From an uncultured Tolumonas sp. (GTDB taxonomy: Bacteria > Pseudomonadota > Gammaproteobacteria > Enterobacterales > Aeromonadaceae), in contig NZ_OY781373.1 in assembly GCF_963676665.1 (NCBI RefSeq), positions 310,001 through 374,000 on the forward strand: a stretch of 64,000 nt of DNA, given 5' to 3'. A program made the position numbers and the translations under genes. The notes beneath the pieces were generated by a model that saw only the letters and a program-made list of their open reading frames with translations, had not been told where the DNA came from and ran no database searches. The stretch's first letter is position 1, and each line of letters opens with the position of its first letter. Positions 30,249-38,277 of the stretch are shown piece after piece.

Positions 30249-30668
30249 ATGGCTTATGTAAATTCAGGAATCGAAATGAAAAGTGCACACTATGATTGGA
30301 AGGTCATCATAGTGATCGCGCTATTTTTAGCTGTGGTAACCATCTTGGTAGCGTTGAAACTGGTTTATCCGAATTTTGAACCGGGGAAATTACTAGCTGG
30401 GGGAACCCAATTATCATCGGTCAGTGCAGAACCGGTGAAAAATACCAGACCTATCATGGCGACAAAATCAGTTGCCATGGCCGCTAATCCAGTTACGCCA
30501 CCGCCCCAAGTAAAGCCAACATCCCCCGTTGCACCGCAGCCCCCGACAGAACGTCCTGCCACGATGGTGAGCACACAAATACCACCATTGAATTCGACAC
30601 ATAATACGGGTGAGACATCCGCCATTGTTTGTTCCGCCGAAGATCGCGAAGCACAGCTTTGCCAGTAA
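30249..30668 (+). CDS. Membrane-anchored Pro-rich protein with C-terminal CxxEDRxxxLCQ motif
   Basis: A 139-aa protein of unknown function. ATG 30249 is preceded by a strong AGGAGG (30236-30241); the reading frame is open upstream without a comparable site. A cytoplasmic head (1-16) and one membrane helix (about 18-39) precede a Pro/Ala/Thr/Val-rich linker, and the chain ends VCSAEDREAQLCQ. The next gene's product ends with the same pattern (CTMEDRAIGLCQ), so the two probably work together in the periplasm. There is no resemblance to a named family that I can state. Confidence 0.75.
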   Translation: MAYVNSGIEMKSAHYDWKVIIVIALFLAVVTILVALKLVYPNFEPGKLLAGGTQLSSVSAEPVKNTRPIMATKSVAMAANPVTPPPQVKPTSPVAPQPPTERPATMVSTQIPPLNSTHNTGETSAIVCSAEDREAQLCQ

Positions 30669-30711
30669 GACATCACTAAAAATTACTAAACAGGGATTGA
30701 AGAGGTCATAA

Positions 30712-31836
30712 ATGATGAGTGCTGTTGCGTGTGTGAGGAAGAGTCTTGGTCTGTTAGCTTTGTGTTATATCAGCAATGCCGCGGCGTTAGCCAGTAATGC
30801 CATCGTCACCGGAAATCAGAGCGATACCTATTACCGGATTGGTGAAGATCTCAAACAATATGTGATGCCGGAATTACGCAATCTGAGCTCCAAAGGCGCG
30901 GTGGATAATATTAAGGCATTGAGTAAAACGACCGGAGTTTCTTTTGCCATCGTGCAATCGGATGTGTATCAGACTTACGTTAATCTGGAACAGAACGACC
31001 CCGATCCTGCGGTAAGACAATGGGCGGCTGACTTGTTGCATTCGTTACGGGTGATTGCGCCATTATATAACGAGGAAATTTATTTCATTGTCCATAAAGA
31101 TTCACCGATGCAAGAGCTGCAAGATATTCAGGATAAACGCTTAGCGATCGGTCCGGATGGCAGTGGTACCAATCTGACGGCCAAAAATATCTACTACAAG
31201 TTGTTTGGCAAAGCACCGGTGGTGGTAAAGCCGTTTATTGAAAATGGGGTTTTAGGCGCTGATGATGGAACCAAATACAATCGTTCTGCACTTTGGCATT
31301 TGGCGCATCCTGATGCGGGTGCGGAAGAGCGTAAAGTGGATGTGGTGGTTTTGATTGGCGGGCAGCCTCTGCCACTCTTACAACGGCTCGGTAAGGATTA
31401 CAAACTGCTGGCGACGAACATCAAAAATGACGCCACTGAAGCGCTGTTGAAAGATTACAGCATCGGTTTTGCCGATCAGAAAAACTATCCCTTTTTGCCC
31501 AAACACATGCCCGTCATGATGGTGCAATCATATCTGGTTACCGCACAATTTCGGGATAAACAACGCAACGACTTTGTTAAAAAACTTGCCGGTTCGCTGT
31601 GTCAGAACTTCGATAAATTACAAGAGCATGGCCATGAAAAGTGGAAATCGCTGGTCTGGTCGCCCGCCAATCCAAGATTACCATCACTGCTTTCCGGCTG
31701 GAGTTATTCCCCGGTCACCAAACCGATCTTGGAATCGTGTTTGCCAAAAGGCACTGTGTCATCGTCTATCGCTGCTACCAACGCCTCGTCTCTGCCTTGC
31801 ACAATGGAAGATCGTGCGATTGGTTTGTGCCAGTAA
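30712..31836 (+). CDS. TAXI-family periplasmic solute-binding-like protein with C-terminal CxxEDRxxxLCQ motif
   Basis: A 374-aa exported protein: signal peptide about 1-26 (LALCYISNAAALA), then a TAXI/NMT1-type periplasmic binding fold (NAIVTGNQSDTYYRIGEDLKQYV..., VSFAIVQSDVYQTY, EIYFIVHKDSPMQELQDIQDKRLAIGPDGSGTNLTAKNI). TAXI proteins are normally the receptors of TRAP transporters, but no TRAP membrane gene is nearby. The C-terminus CTMEDRAIGLCQ matches the end of the preceding gene's product, 43 bases upstream. Function is inferred only to the level of ligand binding; ATG 30712 has GAGG upstream. Confidence 0.8.
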   Translation: MMSAVACVRKSLGLLALCYISNAAALASNAIVTGNQSDTYYRIGEDLKQYVMPELRNLSSKGAVDNIKALSKTTGVSFAIVQSDVYQTYVNLEQNDPDPAVRQWAADLLHSLRVIAPLYNEEIYFIVHKDSPMQELQDIQDKRLAIGPDGSGTNLTAKNIYYKLFGKAPVVVKPFIENGVLGADDGTKYNRSALWHLAHPDAGAEERKVDVVVLIGGQPLPLLQRLGKDYKLLATNIKNDATEALLKDYSIGFADQKNYPFLPKHMPVMMVQSYLVTAQFRDKQRNDFVKKLAGSLCQNFDKLQEHGHEKWKSLVWSPANPRLPSLLSGWSYSPVTKPILESCLPKGTVSSSIAATNASSLPCTMEDRAIGLCQ

Positions 31837-31856
31837 TTACCGCGCTTATAAAAACC

Positions 31857-31880
31857 GTCTGGTTTTCCCAGATGTTTTTT
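31857..31880 (+). terminator. Intrinsic terminator after the TAXI-like gene
   Basis: GTCTGG (31857-31862) pairs with CCAGAT (31868-31873) around TTTTC and is followed by GTTTTTT. It is a short but correctly shaped terminator that separates this gene pair from csdA. Confidence 0.7.
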
Positions 31881-31942
31881 GCATCACGAATATGACAGAT
31901 TGAGCTATCATAGCCGCCCTTGTACACGGGTGATTTGATGTT

Positions 31943-33169
31943 ATGACTTCGTTTGATGTGCAGCAGGTGCGTGAGCAATTTCCGATCCTGCAGCAACAAA
32001 TTAATGGCCATCCGCTGGTCTATCTGGATAGCGCTGCCACAGCACACAAACCGGAGTGTGTGTTGCAGGCGATGCTCGATTTTTACCGTACCGATAATGC
32101 CAACGTGCATCGGAGTGCGCATACGCTGGCCGGCAGAGCCACGCAAAAATTTGAGCAAGCACGGCAACGAGTCGCTGATTTTCTGCACGCGCAATTTTGT
32201 GATGAAATTATCTGGACGCGCGGCACGACCGAAGCCATCAATCTGGTGGCGCAAAGCTGGGGCCGGCAAACGCTGCAAGCCGGCGACGAAGTGCTGGTGT
32301 CAGCGATGGAACACCATGCCAATCTGGTGACCTGGCAGCAGATAGCCAAACAAACTGGTGCGCAATTACGCATCATTCCGCTACTGATCAATGGGGAGCT
32401 GGATCTACATGCGTATCAGGCTATGCTGTCGTCGAACACCAAAATGGTGGCACTGGTACATGTCTCGAATGTATTAGGAACCGTAAATCCGGTGGCGGAA
32501 GTGGTTCGGTTGGCGAAGCAGGTTGGTGCTTTAACATTGATCGATGGCGCACAAGCAGTCGCGCATGCGCCAGTCGATGTGCAGGCATTAGGTTGCGATT
32601 TTTATGCTTTTTCCGGGCATAAAGTATACGGCCCGACCGGTATCGGTGTGTTGTATGGTCGGCAGGAAATATTAGCCCAGCTGCCACCTTGGCAATTTGG
32701 CGGCGAGATGATTAAGCAGGTTTCTTACACCGACAGTGAATTTAACCTGCCGCCTTTACGTTTTGAGGCTGGTACACCCGCCATTGCTGAAGCATTAGGT
32801 TTATCCGCAGCGCTTGATTTTGTGTCTCAGCAGCAGTCTGCTGGCGCGGAAACATATCAACAACAGCTCTTACAGCATTTAATTGCCGGTTTACAACAAA
32901 TCAAAAGTGTCAGTATTGTCGGGCAACCCGCGCATCGTCAGGGGGTGGTCTCGATAGTGTTAGCGCAGGCACATCATCATGATGTTTGTCAGTTATTAGA
33001 TGCCCAGGGAATTGCTGTTCGCGGTGGACATCATTGTGCCATGCCGTTGCTGAATAGCTTAGGGTTGTCCGGTACGTTGCGGGTTTCGTTAGGTGTCTAT
33101 AATAATAAGACAGAGATCGATATTTTTTTGCAGGCGCTGCACCAGGCTTTGGAGCTGTTAAATGACTGA
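31943..33169 (+). CDS. csdA: Cysteine desulfurase CsdA (SufS-like)
   Basis: Group II PLP-dependent cysteine desulfurase, 408 aa, which takes sulfur from cysteine for the CsdE acceptor. The PLP lysine is Lys227 (FSGHKVYGPTG), the PLP-stacking HHAN motif is at about 124-127, and the catalytic cysteine is Cys365 (RGGHHCAMPLL). The RxGHHC context marks the group II (SufS/CsdA) type. It overlaps csdE by eight bases, and there are no sufBCD genes here, so CsdA is favoured over SufS. ATG 31943 follows a GTGATTTGATGTT leader with only a weak ribosome site. Confidence 0.93.
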   Translation: MTSFDVQQVREQFPILQQQINGHPLVYLDSAATAHKPECVLQAMLDFYRTDNANVHRSAHTLAGRATQKFEQARQRVADFLHAQFCDEIIWTRGTTEAINLVAQSWGRQTLQAGDEVLVSAMEHHANLVTWQQIAKQTGAQLRIIPLLINGELDLHAYQAMLSSNTKMVALVHVSNVLGTVNPVAEVVRLAKQVGALTLIDGAQAVAHAPVDVQALGCDFYAFSGHKVYGPTGIGVLYGRQEILAQLPPWQFGGEMIKQVSYTDSEFNLPPLRFEAGTPAIAEALGLSAALDFVSQQQSAGAETYQQQLLQHLIAGLQQIKSVSIVGQPAHRQGVVSIVLAQAHHHDVCQLLDAQGIAVRGGHHCAMPLLNSLGLSGTLRVSLGVYNNKTEIDIFLQALHQALELLND

Positions 33170-33620
33170 TTGGATTAATTTTACAGCGCAATATCCGGTG
33201 GGGGCGGGTACGGAATTAGATGAGCAGTCTATTCATCAGTTACTGGCCGGCGCCAAGAGTTGGGATGAGCGTTACCGGCTATTGTTACAACTGACGAAAC
33301 AAGTTCCTGCTATCCCTGCATTATGGCGTCATCCGGATAATGAGGTCAGTGGTTGTGAGAGTCGGGTGTGGCTGTTACTCTGTAAAGACGAATCAGGCCG
33401 GTGTCATTTTGCTGTTGATAGTGAGTCCCGCATCGTAAAAGCGTTGCTGATCACACTTTTAGCAGCGGTTAATCATCAGCCTGCTGACAAGATCCAGTTG
33501 ATCCAAGTAGCATCATACTTTGATGGGCTAGGATTTGCTCAGCATATAACTCCATCCAGAACAAATGGACTTCAGGCTGTGTGGAAAAAAATGAGTGATT
33601 TTTGTGCAGTCTTTGCATAG
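33162..33620 (+). CDS. csdE: Sulfur acceptor protein CsdE (SufE-like)
   Basis: SufE-family sulfur acceptor of 152 aa. The acceptor cysteine is Cys65 in the motif NEVSGCESRVWL, matching V-x-GC-x-S-x-V-W. The start overlaps the end of csdA, indicating coupled translation and a 1:1 complex with CsdA. The genome segment also holds tcdA (csdL) close by, the known client of the Csd system in E. coli. Confidence 0.93.
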   Translation: MTDWINFTAQYPVGAGTELDEQSIHQLLAGAKSWDERYRLLLQLTKQVPAIPALWRHPDNEVSGCESRVWLLLCKDESGRCHFAVDSESRIVKALLITLLAAVNHQPADKIQLIQVASYFDGLGFAQHITPSRTNGLQAVWKKMSDFCAVFA

Positions 33621-33640
33621 AATTACTACTATGAGCACAT

Positions 33641-33674
33641 TAATCGGGATTCCGATTAGGTATTATAACTACCT
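33641..33674 (+). other. Two small adjacent hairpins between csdE and the EAL-like gene
   Basis: TAATCGG/CCGATTA (33641-33647 and 33652-33658) and AGGTA/TACCT (33658-33662 and 33670-33674) can form two adjacent hairpins that share one base. Neither is followed by a T-run. They may be a leader of the next gene or a chance structure. Confidence 0.3.
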
Positions 33675-33698
33675 GATGATTTAGGGTGGAGGAACCGC

Positions 33699-34370
33699 AT
33701 GCTAGACGGATTACCTGCCGTACTGAACAAAGCCTCGTTGAGATTCGTGGCACAGCCCATTTTTCGACAGAAAGGTGAGTTGTATGGCCATGAAATGATG
33801 TTGTTGCACAAACAACATAAAGACCCGGCAATGTTTATGAAAATCGTGAACCACATGGGTTTGCGTCAGAATCTGGATCTCGAAGTATGCCGTATGGCAG
33901 AGCCAGTGCTGCGAACTCATCGACTGACAGGTTGCTGCTGTATTAACTTGTTTGCGGATTCACTGCAGGAAGAAGAGGTCATTGAAGCTTTATTAATGTT
34001 ATCTGATCCGAGTGCTAATCGCTGGGTGATGGTTAACGTAATGCAGCTTGATGCCAGTAATAAGCAGTCCAGTTTGTCTGAAACGATCGCAGATCTAAGA
34101 CAATGCGGTGTACGTTTCTGCTTTGATGTTAAGTTATTGATGCAAATTACCGCGATGTCACTGCCAGTTGATATGCTGCGAATGGACATTCGCCATGTGC
34201 CGGAAGATCAATGGGCGCGTTGGATTTCTTTTGCAGAAAGTAATTGCGTGCCGATGTTGGCTGCGGGTGTGGATGATGAAGCACATCGTGAGATGTTAAG
34301 TCAATTAGGTATCGATTTCCTGCAGGGTAAAATCTTTGCCGATATGGTGTTGCTGAACCAAAACACTTAA
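33699..34370 (+). CDS. Degenerate EAL-domain protein (predicted catalytically inactive)
   Basis: A 223-aa protein with the outline of an EAL c-di-GMP phosphodiesterase domain: FVAQPIFRQKGELYGHEMM at the start (QPI...G.E), INLFADSL, LRMDIRHV and LAAGVDDEAHREMLSQLGIDFLQGKIFA. The catalytic residues are mostly lost: EAL reads EMM, the DDFGTG region reads FDVKLLM, the LKID lysine is not conserved and AEGVE reads AAGVD. It is therefore probably a regulatory protein rather than an enzyme. A good GGAGG ribosome site precedes ATG 33699. No other domain is attached. Confidence 0.8.
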   Translation: MLDGLPAVLNKASLRFVAQPIFRQKGELYGHEMMLLHKQHKDPAMFMKIVNHMGLRQNLDLEVCRMAEPVLRTHRLTGCCCINLFADSLQEEEVIEALLMLSDPSANRWVMVNVMQLDASNKQSSLSETIADLRQCGVRFCFDVKLLMQITAMSLPVDMLRMDIRHVPEDQWARWISFAESNCVPMLAAGVDDEAHREMLSQLGIDFLQGKIFADMVLLNQNT

Positions 34371-34400
34371 ATATCAACACTATCGTAGTGTGAATTAGAA

Positions 34401-34439
34401 AGACCACAAAGACAATCAGGATGTCTTTGTGGTCTTTTT
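34401..34439. terminator. Strong bidirectional terminator, EAL-like gene/tcdA
   Basis: A perfect 14-bp stem, AGACCACAAAGACA (34401-34414) with TGTCTTTGTGGTCT (34422-34435), loop ATCAGGA, and T-rich sequence on the + side. It lies between convergent genes; the tcdA stop codon begins within three bases. Confidence 0.93.
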
Positions 34440-35217
34440 ATTTGGCAGCTAACTTTTGTAGCACATATGAAACGGCGACAAAACCAAAGGTCGCGGTAAC
34501 CACGGTGGTTGCGCCAAAACCAGAAGCACAATCCATTTTCAGATTGCCGTCGCTGCTGGCTTTTGCACTACAAGTACCACCAGCACCATCCGGGTAAGTC
34601 AGTTGTTCGGTAGAATAGACACATGGAATGGCAAATTTTTTCTTTGAATCGCGGGGAAAACCAAAGCGACGGCGTAATTCAGCGCGCACTTTAGCCGCCA
34701 GAGGATCTTGGGTGGTACGGGAAAGATCCTCGATCGCGATCTTAGTGGGATCTTTCTGACCACCGGCGCCGCCTGTTGTGATTAGGGCGATTTTTTGTCG
34801 TTTACAGTGTGCTAAGAGCGCTACTTTTGCCCGAATGCTGTCTATTGCATCGACGACAAAGTCAAAACGGCTATCAATATATTCAGTGAGATTTTCTTCG
34901 GTAATAAAGTCATCAATAATATTGATCTGACAATCTGGGTTGATCAGACGGATACGTTCGGCCATGACTTCAGTCTTTTGTTTGCCGACGTTACCTTGCA
35001 ATGCATGGATCTGCCGATTGGTATTGGTAATGCAGACATCATCCATATCGATCAAGGTCAACTGACCAATACCAGAACGCGCTAACGCCTCTGCAGCCCA
35101 TGAACCGACACCACCGATGCCGATCACACAAATATGACTTTGTTGAAAACGTGATAGTGCTGTTTCACCATATAAGCGAGCAATACCACCAAAACGCTGA
35201 GAATAATCTGACTGCAT
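34438..35217 (-). CDS. tcdA: tRNA threonylcarbamoyladenosine dehydratase TcdA (CsdL)
   Basis: E1-like (ThiF/MoeB fold) enzyme of 259 aa that cyclises t6A37 of tRNA to ct6A using ATP. The nucleotide loop is VIGIGGVGSWAAEALARSGIG, with the conserved LIDMDDVCITNTNRQ. The C-terminal membrane-associating part (GFGATTVVTATFGFVAVSYVLQKL) is typical of TcdA. In E. coli TcdA is encoded next to csdA-csdE and receives help from them; here it lies 0.8 kb from csdE on the opposite strand. Confidence 0.93.
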   Translation of the reverse strand: MQSDYSQRFGGIARLYGETALSRFQQSHICVIGIGGVGSWAAEALARSGIGQLTLIDMDDVCITNTNRQIHALQGNVGKQKTEVMAERIRLINPDCQINIIDDFITEENLTEYIDSRFDFVVDAIDSIRAKVALLAHCKRQKIALITTGGAGGQKDPTKIAIEDLSRTTQDPLAAKVRAELRRRFGFPRDSKKKFAIPCVYSTEQLTYPDGAGGTCSAKASSDGNLKMDCASGFGATTVVTATFGFVAVSYVLQKLAAK

Positions 35218-35421
35218 ATTAAATGTTCATACCAATATGAGATTTTAAGGATTATATCAGTTTTGTTCGTTAGGCTGCGTTGCTCCAATAGTGGCTGATT
35301 GTACTTTTTGTTACCTGTCTGCCGCTCATAGCTGTTTTGTCATTCCGTGAGATCAGGCACAATAATGCTAATTTGGTGCTTTTATTGCTTTAGCGCCATC
35401 CCGACGTATCAGGAATAAGAA

Positions 35422-36195
35422 ATGACCTTTGTACACGCTGATGTTTCAGAACAACAACCAGCAGTAACTATTGTGATCCCAGCAAAAAACGAAGCAGAGA
35501 ATATTCGCCCGCTTGTTAATGAGATCCGGGCTGCTATGGATGGTGCATTTAATTACGAACTGATCTATGTCGATGATGGCAGCACGGATCAGACGTTCAA
35601 TATTCTGAAAACAATCCGTGATGAAGGGTTTAAACGCTTAACGGTGATCCGCCATCAACAATCGGTTGGCCAGAGCTTTTCTGTGTTAAACGGTGCGCGT
35701 CATGGTGTTGGTGAATGGTTGGTCGTGCTGGATGCCGATGGGCAAAATGACCCGGCTGATATTCCCGGTATGTTACGTGCCTTACAAAATGCTTATGCGA
35801 CCGATCCGAAAAAAGTGGGCATTATTGGACATCGCGTGAATCGCCGCGATGATTGGGTAAAACGTCTGTCATCAAAACTGGCGAACGGGTTTCGTGACTG
35901 GATGTTACAAGATGGTATTCCTGATACCGGTTGTGGTCTGAAAGCAACACGCCGTGAATGGTATGTGCAGTTACCGGCGTTTAACCATATGCATCGTTAT
36001 GTGCCGGCGTTGATCCAGAGTATGGGTGGTGAAATGTTGGTGCATCCGGTTGGGCACCGTCCGCGGATGGCAGGCGTATCGAACTACGGCGTCTGGAATC
36101 GTTTGTGGGTTGGTTTAGTTGATGTGTTTGGCGTGCGTTGGTTGCAGCGTCGGGCGAAACGGATCGTGATCCAGGAGATCCTGAATGGCAATTGA
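35422..36195 (+). CDS. Family 2 glycosyltransferase (polyprenyl-phosphate sugar synthase type)
   Basis: A 257-aa GT2 enzyme of the DPM1/ArnC/RgtE-like kind: VTIVIPAKNEAENI (N-end), VDDGSTDQT (51-59) and the metal-binding DAD at 104-106 (VLDADGQNDP). DTGCGLKATRREW and the MHRYVPALIQSMG segment are typical of polyprenyl-phosphate glycosyltransferases. No C-terminal transmembrane helices are present, unlike ArnC. The family puts a sugar from a nucleotide donor onto undecaprenyl phosphate, which then feeds an ArnT-like transferase such as the gene two positions downstream. It overlaps the next gene by 11 bases. Confidence 0.88.
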   Translation: MTFVHADVSEQQPAVTIVIPAKNEAENIRPLVNEIRAAMDGAFNYELIYVDDGSTDQTFNILKTIRDEGFKRLTVIRHQQSVGQSFSVLNGARHGVGEWLVVLDADGQNDPADIPGMLRALQNAYATDPKKVGIIGHRVNRRDDWVKRLSSKLANGFRDWMLQDGIPDTGCGLKATRREWYVQLPAFNHMHRYVPALIQSMGGEMLVHPVGHRPRMAGVSNYGVWNRLWVGLVDVFGVRWLQRRAKRIVIQEILNGN

Positions 36196-36526
36196 GTGGC
36201 TGGATCAACCGATCATTTGGCTGGAATGGACCGGAGTTCATATCACAGGTTGGAAAATCATTGGGTATACCGGTGCACTGATGTTCGGCGGTCGCTGGCT
36301 GGTGCAATTTGTGGCATCGAAACGGGCTGGTAAGCCCGTCATTCCGCGCTTGTTTTGGTACATGAGTGTCGGTGGTAGTCTGATGACACTAAGTTATTTT
36401 CTGTTTTCCGCCAAACAAGACTCTGTGGGCGTACTGCAAAATATCTTTCCTGCCTTTACGGCTCTCTACAGTCTGTATCTGGATGTAAAGCATCGCGGCT
36501 GGCATCGGGATAAAGCGTCGCATTAA
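36185..36526 (+). CDS. Lipid A biosynthesis N-terminal domain (LAB_N) membrane protein
   Basis: A 113-aa membrane protein with the LAB_N domain signature: GWKIIGYTGALMFGGRWLVQFVASKRAGKPVIPRLFWYMSVGGSLMTLSYFLF...VGVLQNIFPAFTALYSLYL. It has about three membrane segments. LAB_N proteins regularly accompany GT2 and ArnT-like genes and are thought to move or present the lipid-linked sugar; that role is inferred. It overlaps the GT2 gene and is followed by the GT39 gene after 23 bases. Confidence 0.88.
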   Translation: MAIEWLDQPIIWLEWTGVHITGWKIIGYTGALMFGGRWLVQFVASKRAGKPVIPRLFWYMSVGGSLMTLSYFLFSAKQDSVGVLQNIFPAFTALYSLYLDVKHRGWHRDKASH

Positions 36527-36549
36527 CAGCGAAGCGTATAGGATCAAGT

Positions 36550-38265
36550 ATGATAACGGATCGTTTAACTCTTCAGGGTTGGCAAAGTGATCGGCTGAAT
36601 CTGTGGTTTCTACTGGGATTGGGGTTACTGGTGCTGGGCGCTGGTTTGGGACTGCGTGACCCATGGCCTGCTGATGAACCGCGTTTTGCCTTAGTCGCCA
36701 AACAGATGGTGGAATCAGGCCAGTGGCTATTTCCCTTTCGTGGCGGTGAAATTTACCCGGATAAACCACCGATGTTTATGTGGGGAATTGCCCTCGGTTA
36801 TCTGATCACCGGTTCAATGCGGGTGGCTTTTTTACTGCCGTCGTTGCTGGCGGGGCTGGGTTGTATCGCTCTTGTTTATGATATCGCCCGTCGGATCTGG
36901 GATCGCGCTACTGCATTTCGTGCCGGTTTGTTGTTGCTGTTTACGGTGCAATTTACTGTGCAGGCGAAACAGGCGCAGATTGACGAATTGGTCACCTTTT
37001 TCATTACGCTCGGTGGTTATGGTTTCTTGCGGTTTTTATTAACCGGGGGCGGCTGGCGCTGGTATTACCTCGGATGGTTTGCCGCAGGTTTGGGCATCAT
37101 AACCAAAGGTGTGGGTATTATTGCTGCGCTGATGCTGCTTCCAGCCCTGTGGACTCATCGTGCGCAAATCAAACAAGCTTCGCGCTCTCAATGGCTGAAA
37201 GGGCTGGCGGGGCCGTTGTTTTTGCTGGTGGCATGTGCGTTGTGGGTGGTGCCCATGTTACTGGCGGTACAGCATCATCCAATCCCTGAATATTTGGCGT
37301 ATCGGAATAATATTTTATTCCATCAGACTGTGACCCGTTATGCCAATGCCTGGCATCACATTGCGCCGTTCTGGTTTTATCTGGTCAATGTTATTCCGCC
37401 ATTCTGGTTACCTTGGTCGCTGTTATTACCGTGGATGGTTTGGCAGAGCAAACGGGATATAAAATTGGGACAGAAGCCGGTGATTGTGCTGGTGGGATAT
37501 CTGTTATTGATTTTGTTATTCTTTTCAGCGTCAGCCGGTAAACGCGGTGTGTATATTACACCAGCGACACCAGTGCTGGCTTTGCTGACCGCTTATTGGT
37601 TGCCTGAGCTGTTGACGCGTCGATGGCCTGCGCGTCTGTTATCAGGTTTAGCCTGGTTATTGAGTGGACTGTTTCTCATCGTCGGGATTGCGGTACTGAT
37701 CAAACCCGCGTTGTTGGCGAAACTTGGCGAAATGGATTCGCCATGGTTGCTCGCCATTTCTTTAGGTGTGTCCGGTTTATTGGCTAATTGGCTGTTGCGT
37801 CGACAACCGTTAACTGCGATTTTAGCGACCTTGACGCTGCTTTGGATGCACTATGGTTTCTGGTCTTATCCATTGATGAATCAGTTGCGGACACCGCAGG
37901 TGATCATGCAGCAAGTGAGTCAGCAATTAGCACCGGATGATGAGTTATTGCTGACCAATTTCCGTGAGCAGTTTCTGCTGTTTGCTGATCGGCCGTTATA
38001 TCATTTTGCCTATTTGCAAACGGATGAACCACAAGCCACCGATGCCGCGGTCTGGGTGCAAGCCTCTGCTCGTCGTTGGGTATTAGGGCCAATCAATAAT
38101 CTCAGTAAATGTTTTATTGCTGAGAAAGGTGTGAATTTAGGCCAACGGCACGGCGACAACTGGTACTTGTTTCAAGCGGATGCCATTTTGCCGGCTTGTC
38201 AGTCAGTACAGAGTTCTGGCGCACCGGTTTATTATTATGAACCTAAATTAGTGCTCAACAAGTAA
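36550..38265 (+). CDS. ArnT-like glycosyltransferase (GT39/GT83 superfamily)
   Basis: A 571-aa polytopic inner-membrane glycosyltransferase that uses polyprenyl-phosphate sugars. The first periplasmic loop has the catalytic-type DPWPADEPRFA (Asp42/Glu43) and YPDKPPMFMW, as in ArnT. About 11-12 membrane segments fill residues 18-430, and a soluble periplasmic domain (about 445-571) closes the protein. E. coli ArnT (about 550 aa) transfers L-Ara4N to lipid A; here no arnA/arnB/arnD homologues are adjacent, so a different sugar is likely. Confidence 0.88.
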   Translation: MITDRLTLQGWQSDRLNLWFLLGLGLLVLGAGLGLRDPWPADEPRFALVAKQMVESGQWLFPFRGGEIYPDKPPMFMWGIALGYLITGSMRVAFLLPSLLAGLGCIALVYDIARRIWDRATAFRAGLLLLFTVQFTVQAKQAQIDELVTFFITLGGYGFLRFLLTGGGWRWYYLGWFAAGLGIITKGVGIIAALMLLPALWTHRAQIKQASRSQWLKGLAGPLFLLVACALWVVPMLLAVQHHPIPEYLAYRNNILFHQTVTRYANAWHHIAPFWFYLVNVIPPFWLPWSLLLPWMVWQSKRDIKLGQKPVIVLVGYLLLILLFFSASAGKRGVYITPATPVLALLTAYWLPELLTRRWPARLLSGLAWLLSGLFLIVGIAVLIKPALLAKLGEMDSPWLLAISLGVSGLLANWLLRRQPLTAILATLTLLWMHYGFWSYPLMNQLRTPQVIMQQVSQQLAPDDELLLTNFREQFLLFADRPLYHFAYLQTDEPQATDAAVWVQASARRWVLGPINNLSKCFIAEKGVNLGQRHGDNWYLFQADAILPACQSVQSSGAPVYYYEPKLVLNK

Positions 38266-38277
38266 TAGGAAAATAAC

